Assembly (NCBI GenBank): GCA_030611285.1
Contig: JAUWQC010000067.1
Coordinates: forward strand, 1 to 6,051
Reading direction: 5' to 3'
Length of the DNA stretch: 6,051 nt
From: a bacterium
Lineage (GTDB): Bacteria; Actinomycetota; Humimicrobiia; Humimicrobiales; Humimicrobiaceae
Under the pieces are notes generated by a model. The model worked only from the letters and a program-made list of their open reading frames with translations, had not been told where the DNA came from and did no database searches. Numbering within the stretch: the first letter of the stretch is position 1; every line of letters begins with the position of its first letter. The position numbers were made by a program, and so were the translations under genes. Positions 1 to 5,726 of this stretch are shown here, piece after piece.

Positions 1-359
1 ATTTCATCTATAAATAATATGGTTTTTATATTATGTTCTCTCTTATTATATCTGGCTACTTCCATAATTTCTTTTATCTGTTTTATTCCCGAAGTTACTG
101 CTGAAAAGGACATAAACCTGCTTTTGGTTTTCTCGGCAATAATTTTAGCCAGAGTGGTTTTTCCAGAACCGGGAGGACCCCAGAATATTATCGAATAAGG
201 CCTGTCGTTTTTAATAATTTCTCTTAATATTTTACCTTTTCCAACCAGATGCTTCTGGCCTACAAATTCATCCAGAGTTCTGGGTCTCATTCTGTCAGCA
301 AGTGGCGCACTGGAAATATCACCGGTATGGTTGGTTTTAAACTGTTCAAATAAAGTCAT
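1..359 (-). CDS. rarA: Replication-associated recombination protein A (RarA/MgsA), 5' part
   Basis: This is the N-terminal 119 codons of a gene that runs off the left edge. The translation opens MTLFEQFK and contains PLADRMRPRTLDEFVGQ (residues 19-35), the diagnostic N-terminal block of the RarA/MgsA/WRNIP1 family. A Walker A motif follows, GPPGSGKTT (61-69), then the Walker B strand ILFIDE (114-119) exactly at the edge. The family is a clamp-loader-like AAA+ ATPase that acts at stalled replication forks in the cytoplasm. The missing part should hold sensor motifs and the C-terminal tetramerisation domain. The ATG at 359 is the only reasonable start, because an in-frame TAA lies at 369-371. 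No Shine-Dalgarno sequence is visible before it, so translation may be weak or depend on the upstream gene. It lies 71 bases downstream of the yjbQ-family gene on the same strand, probably co-transcribed. The alternative DnaX/RuvB-like identity is unlikely given the RMRPRTLDEFVGQ block. Confidence 0.93.
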   Translation of the reverse strand, partial: MTLFEQFKTNHTGDISSAPLADRMRPRTLDEFVGQKHLVGKGKILREIIKNDRPYSIIFWGPPGSGKTTLAKIIAEKTKSRFMSFSAVTSGIKQIKEIMEVARYNKREHNIKTILFIDE

Positions 360-430
360 AATATATTTTTATCTATAGAATCTATCTATTTATTTATAAT
401 CCTGTTCGCTTATTTATTATTATTTATGTT

Positions 431-829
431 CTAACCTTTAATTAGTTTAATGTAAAGATTCCTGTTTCTGGGGCCATCAAATTCACAAAAATATATGCCC
501 TGCCAGGTCCCGAGTACAGGTCTGTTCTTGTCAATTATTATATTTAAAGATGATCCTACTACTGTGGATTTTATATGAGAATCGGAATTTCCTTCAAGGT
601 GGGAATAATGGTTGCCATTGGGTATTAATTTACTTAATTTGGAATTAATGTCTAATTGGACTGCAAAATCAGCATTTTCATTTATGGTAATTCCGGCTGT
701 AGTATGGGGAACAAATAAACAACATATGCCGCTGCTGATATTTTGTTTGGAGATGAGACTTGCGATCTTGTCTGTAATATCAACCATTTCTATTCTGCTT
801 GAAGTTTTAATATTAAGAGTTTCAAACAT
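431..829 (-). CDS. UPF0047 / YjbQ family protein (secondary thiamine-phosphate synthase-like)
   Basis: A 132-residue protein, the usual length for the UPF0047/YjbQ family of small cytoplasmic proteins. Seen directly: PHTTAGITINEN (41-52), HLEGNSDSH (77-85), GTWQ (107-110) and EFDGPRNR (116-123), which are the conserved blocks including the metal-binding-type His residues. E. coli YjbQ has weak thiamine-phosphate synthase activity in suppressor tests; its true physiological role is unsettled, so no pathway should be read from this. The start chosen is the ATG at 829, preceded by AGAAAGGA at 835-842 with five bases between. The frame stays open upstream to a TTG at 886, but that version adds 19 residues unlike the family and has no ribosome-binding site. 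The gene is followed 71 bases later by rarA on the same strand and is divergent from the PfkB-kinase operon. Confidence 0.93.
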   Translation of the reverse strand: MFETLNIKTSSRIEMVDITDKIASLISKQNISSGICCLFVPHTTAGITINENADFAVQLDINSKLSKLIPNGNHYSHLEGNSDSHIKSTVVGSSLNIIIDKNRPVLGTWQGIYFCEFDGPRNRNLYIKLIKG

Positions 830-952
830 GCTTATCCTTTCTCTTATTTTAATCGGTTTTATGTTAAATGAATTATAATTATGCAATTAAAAAGATTATA
901 GTTAAAAAAGAAATTTTTATAAAGTTATGATTGTTTTTCAGATCAATAATAA

Positions 953-981
953 TTGACATATAATTAATAATTCTATTAAAT
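953..981 (+). promoter_or_regulatory. Candidate sigma-70-type promoter P1 of the purine/kinase operon
   Basis: A perfect -35 hexamer TTGACA (953-958) is followed after 17 bases by TTAAAT (976-981), which matches TATAAT at four of six positions. Transcription would begin near 988 and give a leader of about 70 bases before the kinase ATG at 1057. The perfect -35 box and ideal spacing support it, but AT-rich DNA yields such matches by chance. Confidence 0.5.
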
Positions 982-1004
982 GATATTGGAGCGGCAGAAG
1001 GCTG

Positions 1005-1033
1005 ATGTCACGTAATTTATTTGTCACTATAAT
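1005..1033 (+). promoter_or_regulatory. Candidate second promoter P2 of the purine/kinase operon
   Basis: A perfect -10 hexamer TATAAT (1028-1033) has ATGTCA (1005-1010, four of six matches to TTGACA) 17 bases upstream. Transcription would start near 1040, only about 17 bases before the kinase ATG, leaving just enough leader for the AGAAGGA ribosome-binding site. TGTCAC occurs twice here (1006-1011 and 1022-1027). P1 and P2 may be alternative or tandem promoters. Confidence 0.4.
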
Positions 1034-1049
1034 ATATAGAAATATAGAA
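1034..1049 (+). repeat. Two-copy tandem 8-bp repeat before the kinase ribosome-binding site
   Basis: ATATAGAA occurs twice in perfect tandem (1034-1041 and 1042-1049). It overlaps the -10 edge of P2 and runs into the Shine-Dalgarno sequence. It is too short and low-complexity to assign a function; replication slippage here would alter the leader length between P2 and the ribosome-binding site. Confidence 0.5.
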
Positions 1050-1056
1050 GGAAATA

Positions 1057-2049
1057 ATGCCGGTAAAGAAATATAACGCTGTAGGTATTGGTAACGCTAT
1101 TGTTGATGTTCTGGCTAACGTAGAAGATGATTTTCTCAAGGAGCATAATCTCAGGAAAGGGATAATGAGACTTGTTGATGAACTTGAGGTTAAAAGGCTT
1201 CATACATGTATTAATGCAGTGAAGGAAGTTTCGGGAGGTTCAGCTGCAAATACAATTGCCGGCCTGGCATCTCTGGGTAATTCGGTAGCTTTTATGGGTA
1301 AAGTTAGAGATGATCCTCTGGGAGGGACCTTTGAGAAAGGGCTCAAGGAGCTTGGAGTGAATTACTGCACCAAAAAAGTCAGCAGCGGGCAGCCAACAGC
1401 ATGTTGTGTGGTGATGACTACGCCGGATGCGCAAAGAACCATGAGTACCTGCCTGGGTATTTCAGGATCTATGGGCCCTGAAGATATTGACGAAACTATT
1501 ATTTCGCAGTCAGAGGTTATCTATCTGGAGGGTTATCTCTGGGATAGAGATGAAGCTAAAAAAGCATTTAAAAAGGCAGTAAGAATTGCCCGGGGAACAG
1601 ACGGAAGAGTTGCTCTGAGCCTATCAGATTCTTTTTGTGTCAAGCGTCACCGGGTTGAGTTTTTAGATTTAGTTAAAAATCATATAGATATTCTTTTTGC
1701 CAATGAGGAAGAAATTAAATCATTGTTTAAAACCAGCACACTGGAGGCAGCGATTTTAAGATGCAGGGAAACAAAAAATATTTGTGCACTCACAAGATCA
1801 GAAAAAGGTTCGATTATTATATTTAAAGATAAAACACATATGATATCGCCGGAAAGAAATATCAATGTGGTTGATACAACCGGTGCCGGAGATCTTTATG
1901 CGTCTGGATTTCTTCATGGGTTGATTAAAGGTTTAGATCTTAAGTCCTGTGGGAAAATAGGAAGTATAATTGCGGCTGAAGTCATCAGTCATTTTGGCGC
2001 CCGCCCTGAAGTTTCTCTGATCAAACTGGTAAGCGGCAGAGGTTTTTAA
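1057..2049 (+). CDS. PfkB-family kinase, probable adenosine kinase
   Basis: A 330-residue cytoplasmic sugar/nucleoside kinase of the ribokinase (PfkB) fold, normal in length. It opens YNAVGIGNAIVDVLA (6-20), then shows the substrate-side glycine motif GGSAANT (60-66), the NxxE magnesium/phosphate motif N216-E219, and the C-terminal signature DTTGAGD (273-279) with Asp279 as catalytic base. The pattern GNAIVDVLA, SGGSAANTIAGLASLG, YLEGYLWD (156-163) and LSDSFCVKRHR (189-199) is that of the bacterial adenosine-kinase subgroup known from alphaproteobacteria, not of ribokinase or fructokinase. The expected reaction is adenosine + ATP to AMP + ADP. The start ATG has AGAAGGA four bases upstream. 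The phosphorylase of a related nucleoside follows after 58 bases, which supports a nucleoside substrate. Substrate is inferred from subgroup resemblance; a broader nucleoside kinase or a sugar kinase remains possible. Confidence 0.85.
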   Translation: MPVKKYNAVGIGNAIVDVLANVEDDFLKEHNLRKGIMRLVDELEVKRLHTCINAVKEVSGGSAANTIAGLASLGNSVAFMGKVRDDPLGGTFEKGLKELGVNYCTKKVSSGQPTACCVVMTTPDAQRTMSTCLGISGSMGPEDIDETIISQSEVIYLEGYLWDRDEAKKAFKKAVRIARGTDGRVALSLSDSFCVKRHRVEFLDLVKNHIDILFANEEEIKSLFKTSTLEAAILRCRETKNICALTRSEKGSIIIFKDKTHMISPERNINVVDTTGAGDLYASGFLHGLIKGLDLKSCGKIGSIIAAEVISHFGARPEVSLIKLVSGRGF

Positions 2050-2107
2050 TCTGGTTTTATATTTATATAATAATGAAGTATATTTAAGATAATGGGAAAG
2101 GAAAAAT

Positions 2108-2917
2108 ATGACTAGCGATCAAAAAGCCAGTGTTGGTGTATTTGGAGGTTCCGGGTTTTACTCGTTTCTACAAGAAACAGAAGAATATGAAATTGATACT
2201 CCCTATGGTGCTCCTTCAGATAAAATAGTAATTGGCGAGGTTGCAGGGAAAAAGGTTGCATTTATACCCCGGCATGGGAGAAATCATAATTTACCTCCGC
2301 ATAAAATTAATTACAGGGCAAATATTTATGCAATGAAAAAATTAGGGGTTAAGCATATTTTCGGTCCTTGCGCCTCTGGAAGTCTACAGCCATATATAAA
2401 GCCGGGACAGTTTGTAGTGTGCGATCAATTTGTAGACAGGACCAAAGGAAGAATTGATACTTTTTACGATGGCCCAAAAACTATCCATATATCAATGGTT
2501 GAACCTTATTGTCCAAATTTGCGGAAAATTGTAATTGAAAGTGCAAAAGAGCTTAAGATAAACTACCGCCCCAGTGGCACTATAGTGGTTATTCAGGGTC
2601 CCAGATTCAGCACCAGGTCAGAGAGTAAGTGGTTTGCAAGCCAGGGATGGGAAGTTATAGGTATGACCCAATATCCGGAAGTGTGCCTGGCAAGAGAACA
2701 GGAAATATGTTACGTAAATATTTCCTTAATTACTGATTATGATGCCGGACTGGAAGGTCATCCTGAAGTCAAGCCGGTAACTATTGAGGAAGTATTAAGA
2801 GTCTTTAAAGAGAACAATGAGAAAATAAAAAGCCTTCTTTTTAGAGCAATTTCAAAGATTCCGGACAAGAGAGATTGTATTTGTTCCCATGCGTTAAAAG
2901 ATGCAGCAGTTAGTTAG
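2108..2917 (+). CDS. mtnP: S-methyl-5'-thioadenosine phosphorylase
   Basis: A 269-residue member of the trimeric PNP/MTAP phosphorylase family, full length. Motifs in order: FGGSGFY (12-18, phosphate loop), PRHGRNH (54-60), INYRAN (67-72), GPCASGS (86-92), QGPRFSTRSES (163-173), IGMT (184-187) and TDYD (209-212). In characterised MTA phosphorylases the acidic DYD pair contacts the 6-amino group of adenine, while guanosine/inosine phosphorylases carry Asn there, so adenine nucleosides are the likely substrates: MTA + phosphate to adenine + 5-methylthioribose 1-phosphate. A CxC pair (Cys257, Cys259) near the C-terminus matches a motif found in many homologues. AAAGGA (2097-2102) lies five bases before the ATG. 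The protein probably clears MTA, a by-product of SAM use in polyamine and other pathways. The neighbouring adenosine kinase fits adenine-nucleoside recycling. No methylthioribose salvage gene is in the window. Confidence 0.92.
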   Translation: MTSDQKASVGVFGGSGFYSFLQETEEYEIDTPYGAPSDKIVIGEVAGKKVAFIPRHGRNHNLPPHKINYRANIYAMKKLGVKHIFGPCASGSLQPYIKPGQFVVCDQFVDRTKGRIDTFYDGPKTIHISMVEPYCPNLRKIVIESAKELKINYRPSGTIVVIQGPRFSTRSESKWFASQGWEVIGMTQYPEVCLAREQEICYVNISLITDYDAGLEGHPEVKPVTIEEVLRVFKENNEKIKSLLFRAISKIPDKRDCICSHALKDAAVS

Positions 2918-2921
2918 GTGA
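2916..2921 (+). promoter_or_regulatory. Ribosome-binding site of glycerate kinase overlapping the mtnP stop
   Basis: AGGTGA matches the end of the consensus anti-16S sequence AGGAGGTGA. Its first two bases are part of the mtnP stop codon TAG (2915-2917). It sits five bases upstream of the TTG at 2927, the ideal distance. It overlaps the alternative GTG at 2918 and so cannot serve it. This site decides the start of glycerate kinase and implies translational coupling to mtnP. Confidence 0.75.
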
Positions 2922-2926
2922 TAATT

Positions 2927-4108
2927 TTGAAACTTAAGATTCTAGTTTCTTCAGATAAATATAAGGGCAGCCTTTCTGCACTTCAGGTTTGCAATATTAT
3001 AAAAGAATCTATTATCGAGATTGATAAGAGTTTTGAAGTCATTATAAGCCCTATGGCTGATGGTGGAGAAGGAACTGTTAAAACTCTGGTGGAAAGTCAG
3101 GGAGGTAAATATGTAGACTTGGAGGTAACCGGTCCTTTAGGAGAACCTGTAAAGGCAAGATTTGGAATAGTGGGGGACAGTATTGCCGTAATTGAGATGG
3201 CTTCTGCTTCCGGACTGGTTCTGGTACCTGAAGAAAAAAGAAATCCCATGGTAACTACAACTTATGGAACTGGTGAGCTCATAAAAAAAGCATTAGATAT
3301 GGGATGTAATAAAGTAATAATAGGTATAGGTGGAAGCGCGACTAATGATGGTGGGTTGGGTATGGCTCAGGCTTTAGGGTATAAATTTTATGATAGCAAG
3401 GGTAGACTTCTGGGTTTGGGAGGAAAGGAATTAGCTAAACTCCATAAGATTAATGCCTCTGGTATTCATCCAGCTATTTTATCATGCAAGTTCTATGCAG
3501 CATGTGATGTTGATAATCCATTAACCGGTAAAAGAGGTGCTGCTTATGTATATGCTCCCCAGAAGGGCGCAGACAGCATTATGGTAAAAGAACTTGACAG
3601 CGGGCTTTCTAATTTTGCCAGGGTGGTAAAAAAAGATTTAGGAAGGGGAGTAGAAAGATTGAAAGGAGCTGGTGCAGCGGGAGGATTGGGAGCAGGACTT
3701 GCTGCATTTTTAAATGCTCGCATTCGACCGGGTGCGGATATTATTATTGAAGCTACTCATCTGGAAGATAAAATAAAAGATGCAGATTTGGTAATTACTG
3801 GTGAAGGAACTATGGACAGGCAGACATTTTTTGGAAAAAGTGCTTACAGTATCGCAAAGCTTGCAAGAAAATATAATATACCGGTTATAACTATAAATGG
3901 TTCCGTGCTTATCGAAAGGGAAGATATTGATAAAAATTATTCAGGCCTGACTGACGGAAATTTTTCAATAATAAATAAACCCATGAAAATGCCAGAGGCT
4001 TTAGGAACCGGGAAGAAATTGCTTAAAAATACTGTAAAAGAATTGATTACTTTTTATCTAAGTGTTATAAAAAAAGGTAAGTATGAAAAATCAGGGAGGA
4101 GTTTATGA
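2927..4108 (+). CDS. Glycerate kinase (GarK/GlxK type)
   Basis: A 393-residue cytoplasmic kinase of glycerate kinase family 1, close to the usual length of about 380. It opens KLKILVSSDKYKGSLSA (2-18). Conserved blocks follow: MADGGEGT (43-50), GIGGSATNDGG (133-143), CDVDNPLTG (193-201), GAGAAGGLG (247-255) and ITGEGTMDRQ (290-299). Enzymes of this family phosphorylate D-glycerate with ATP, usually to 2-phosphoglycerate, feeding lower glycolysis and serine metabolism. The start chosen is TTG at 2927, because AGGTGA lies five bases before it and the protein then begins MKLKILV, like its relatives. A GTG at 2918 directly abutting the mtnP stop would add three residues but has no ribosome-binding site. 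The 3' end overlaps purC by four bases (ATGA), so the gene is firmly inside this operon. Why a glycerate kinase sits between two purine genes is unclear. The C-terminal tail after about residue 375 is basic and poorly conserved. Confidence 0.92.
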   Translation: MKLKILVSSDKYKGSLSALQVCNIIKESIIEIDKSFEVIISPMADGGEGTVKTLVESQGGKYVDLEVTGPLGEPVKARFGIVGDSIAVIEMASASGLVLVPEEKRNPMVTTTYGTGELIKKALDMGCNKVIIGIGGSATNDGGLGMAQALGYKFYDSKGRLLGLGGKELAKLHKINASGIHPAILSCKFYAACDVDNPLTGKRGAAYVYAPQKGADSIMVKELDSGLSNFARVVKKDLGRGVERLKGAGAAGGLGAGLAAFLNARIRPGADIIIEATHLEDKIKDADLVITGEGTMDRQTFFGKSAYSIAKLARKYNIPVITINGSVLIEREDIDKNYSGLTDGNFSIINKPMKMPEALGTGKKLLKNTVKELITFYLSVIKKGKYEKSGRSL

Positions 4109-4995
4109 AACTAATAGGGGATGTAGAAATTGAAAATTTAGAGAAATTAAGAAGCGGAAAAGTCAGAGAAATGTTTTCTTTTAATGATAAGATTTTAATA
4201 GTAACCACTGATAGGATTTCTGCTTTTGACTTTATTTTACCTTCTTTGATTCCTTTAAAAGGTATAATTTTAAATAAAATATCAGTTTTCTGGTTTAATT
4301 ATTTAAAGGATGTAATTGGTAACCATTTAATTGAGAGTGATGCAGGAAAGTTTCCAAAATTCTTAAAGAGATATAAAGATACCCTTAGTGGAAGATCGGT
4401 TATAGTAAAAAAAGTAAAAAATTATCCTATAGAATGTGTTGTACGCGGATATATAACAGGTTCCAGCTGGAAGGAATATAAAAAGACTGGAATGATTGGA
4501 GATTTGAAGTTGCCGCCCAACCTTTTCAAATATGACCGGCTGCCGGAAGCTATTTTTACTCCAACCACCAAAGAAGTGTCAGGTCATGATGTGGCTATTA
4601 CTATAAATAAAGCTAAAAAAATATTTGGCGCTGAAATAGTAGAATTTTTAAAAGTTAAAAGTATAGAGCTTTACCTGAAAGCTTCCGAATATGCCATAAG
4701 ACATGGTATAATAATTGCAGATACCAAGTTTGAATTTGGCATAACCGATGATAAGATAATACTGGCTGATGAGGCTTTAACCCCGGATTCTTCCAGATTC
4801 TGGCCTCTGGATGAATATGTGCCTGGAAGAGAACAGAAAAGTTTTGATAAACAATATGTAAGGAATTACCTTCTCAGCACTGATTGGGACAGAAAATCAA
4901 TTCCTCCCGAATTGCCTCCCGATGTTGTCAAAAAAACATCTGAAAGATATATTGCTGCCTATGAAAAAATAATGGGGGAAAAATTTAAAGTGTAA
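4105..4995 (+). CDS. purC: Phosphoribosylaminoimidazole-succinocarboxamide synthase (SAICAR synthetase)
   Basis: A 296-residue enzyme of de novo purine synthesis: CAIR + L-aspartate + ATP to SAICAR, in the cytoplasm. Motifs seen: SGKVRE (17-22, nucleotide-binding loop), TTDRISAFD (34-42), VVRGYITGSSW (112-122), FTPTTKEVSGHD (151-162), IIADTKFEFG (203-212), DEALTPDSSRFW (222-233) and SFDKQYVR (246-253). It belongs to the longer, roughly 300-residue form shared by yeast and many bacteria, not the 237-residue E. coli form. The ATG overlaps the glycerate kinase stop (ATGA), with the strong Shine-Dalgarno GGGAGGAG at 4094-4101, so translation is probably coupled. It is the last gene of the rightward run. 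No other pur genes are adjacent, so the remainder of the pathway must lie elsewhere. Complete and undamaged. Confidence 0.96.
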   Translation: MKLIGDVEIENLEKLRSGKVREMFSFNDKILIVTTDRISAFDFILPSLIPLKGIILNKISVFWFNYLKDVIGNHLIESDAGKFPKFLKRYKDTLSGRSVIVKKVKNYPIECVVRGYITGSSWKEYKKTGMIGDLKLPPNLFKYDRLPEAIFTPTTKEVSGHDVAITINKAKKIFGAEIVEFLKVKSIELYLKASEYAIRHGIIIADTKFEFGITDDKIILADEALTPDSSRFWPLDEYVPGREQKSFDKQYVRNYLLSTDWDRKSIPPELPPDVVKKTSERYIAAYEKIMGEKFKV

Positions 4996-5071
4996 ACCTG
5001 GCAATACTGTAAGGTGAAATCTAAAATTATGAAGGTAGATATTGTACTGGCAAATAATTTTCACTCAGGTT
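4996..5071. other. Convergent intergenic gap between purC and lipoprotein gene
   Basis: These 76 bases separate the purC stop from the stop of the leftward lipoprotein gene. AACCTG (4995-5000) and CAGGTT (5066-5071) could pair at its two ends, and GTGAAA (5014-5019) with TTTCAC inside, forming a long, weak, interrupted stem. There is no G+C-rich hairpin followed by a T tract in either direction, so no standard intrinsic terminator is visible. Confidence 0.45.
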
Positions 5072-5635
5072 CTAATCAGAGCAGGAGCCAAAGTAAGTTT
5101 TACCCTCAAGCATACCTTTTTCATCAAACCAGAAGTGCCCCTCCAGTACAGGTACAATCTGCAATACATAAATACCTTCATGGGTTATATCAGTTATTAG
5201 AACTTCTACAAAAGCACTTTCACCGGGTTCTAAATTATTCGGCAGGGAAGTTCTGGCGGGATTATCATATTCGGAATAATCTACATCCTGCCCCCAATAA
5301 TGATAGCCGATTCTAACCATATTCTTTCCACTGCTTATCCAGGTAAAATCGGAAGTATTTGTAATTTCAATTTTTATATAATTATCACTGTCGGTACATA
5401 AAAAAGATGGTATATACCCTTTTATTTCAGCCCCCACTTGAGCTCTTTCATAATCCACTACTTCAACTATTTCTTCTATTTCTATAGTTTCCTCTCCTAT
5501 AGTACCTTCCGGTTCTTCTTCTGTGACATCTATCTTATCAGTTATACGGGGCGAGCAGGATATAAAAGTTAAAATCAAAAATAATGATATTATGGTTGTT
5601 ACTGGCCAGTTAATAGCTGGAATTTTAAATTTCAT
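5072..5635 (-). CDS. Putative lipoprotein with Ig-like beta-sandwich domain
   Basis: A 187-residue predicted secreted lipoprotein of unknown function. The N-terminus has Lys2 and Lys4, a hydrophobic core (about 10-25) and a lipobox-like FISC ending at Cys27, the likely acylated residue; Phe at -3 is slightly unusual. Residues about 33-62 form an acidic, Glu-rich linker. The remainder (about 83-172) reads as one beta-sandwich domain: IEITNTSDFTW (89-99), RIGYHYWG (108-115), ARTSLPNNLEPGES (127-140), then GIYVLQIVPVLEGHFWF (154-170). This NTS-W / GYHW / LP-L-PGE / EG-WF pattern recurs in Ig-like (NBR1-like) domains attached to bacterial glycan enzymes and surface proteins, where it is thought to bind partners. 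Cys80 and Cys185 flank the domain and could form a disulfide. GAGGA (5645-5649, opposite strand) lies nine bases before the ATG. It is monocistronic here, facing purC and divergent from the DUF948-like gene. Confidence 0.8.
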   Translation of the reverse strand: MKFKIPAINWPVTTIISLFLILTFISCSPRITDKIDVTEEEPEGTIGEETIEIEEIVEVVDYERAQVGAEIKGYIPSFLCTDSDNYIKIEITNTSDFTWISSGKNMVRIGYHYWGQDVDYSEYDNPARTSLPNNLEPGESAFVEVLITDITHEGIYVLQIVPVLEGHFWFDEKGMLEGKTYFGSCSD

Positions 5636-5672
5636 ATTGATCTTTCCTCACTTTTTTCTTTTATTTTAGATT

Positions 5673-5699
5673 ATAACTTCTAGTATACTGATAAGTTAT
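5673..5699. repeat. Inverted repeat with palindromic core, possible operator
   Basis: ATAACTT (5673-5679) and AAGTTAT (5693-5699) are perfect 7-base inverted arms around 13 bases that contain the 8-base palindrome AGTATACT (5682-5689). The core is off-centre by half a base (two bases to the left arm, three to the right). The element overlaps the -10 box and expected start of the leftward promoter, a position typical of a repressor operator. It could also form a weak hairpin in the leader RNA of the lipoprotein gene. AT-rich composition makes chance occurrence possible. Confidence 0.45.
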
Positions 5700-5726
5700 T
5701 ATAAATTAAATTTATTATTTTTTGAA
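5698..5726 (-). promoter_or_regulatory. Candidate promoter of the lipoprotein gene
   Basis: Read on the minus strand, TTCAAA (5721-5726, four of six matches to TTGACA) and a perfect TATAAT (5698-5703) are 17 bases apart. Transcription would start near 5691, giving a leader of about 55 bases before the ATG at 5635. The -35 box overlaps that of the rightward promoter, so the two cannot be occupied together. Confidence 0.45.

Larger units (their letters stand above)
830..1056. other. Divergent intergenic region between yjbQ-family gene and PfkB kinase
   Basis: These 227 very AT-rich bases separate the leftward yjbQ-rarA pair from the rightward purine operon. They hold two candidate rightward promoters (described separately), the Shine-Dalgarno sequence of yjbQ (835-842) and that of the kinase (AGAAGGA, 1046-1052). 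TATAAT-like hexamers facing left occur at 872-877 and 895-900, but neither has a recognisable -35 partner. No hairpin resembling a riboswitch (for example a purine or SAM aptamer) or terminator was recognised by eye. Confidence 0.6.

Noticed and set aside
361..430. TCTA/TTTA-type short repeats between yjbQ and rarA
   Set aside because: Low-complexity AT-rich spacer; no consistent repeat unit or hairpin beyond chance.
612..878. Open frame of 88 codons on the plus strand
   Set aside because: Lies opposite the conserved YjbQ-family gene, has no ribosome-binding site and no recognisable motif; its hydrophobic look is a by-product of the opposite strand.
830..886. 19-residue N-terminal extension of the YjbQ-family protein starting from TTG at 886
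   Set aside because: No ribosome-binding site before 886, extension unlike the family, and a well-placed AGAAAGGA precedes the ATG at 829.
872..900. Leftward TATAAT hexamers (872-877 and 895-900) as the yjbQ promoter
   Set aside because: Neither has a recognisable -35 hexamer at 16-18 bases; the true promoter probably lies here but cannot be pinned down.
1240..1865. Two short minus-strand open frames (1240-1434 and 1680-1865)
   Set aside because: Both lie wholly inside the PfkB kinase gene, which carries conserved motifs throughout; no start signals or family resemblance.
2066..2071. TATAAT in the gap before mtnP as an internal promoter
   Set aside because: The -35 position (2043-2048, TTTTTA) is poor and the gap is so AT-rich that the hexamer is expected by chance; an internal promoter cannot be excluded.
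5014..5316. Open frame of 100 codons on the plus strand downstream of purC
   Set aside because: Overlaps the 3' half of the lipoprotein gene on the other strand, whose signal peptide, lipobox and domain pattern are clear; the frame's His/Gln-rich translation shows no family features.
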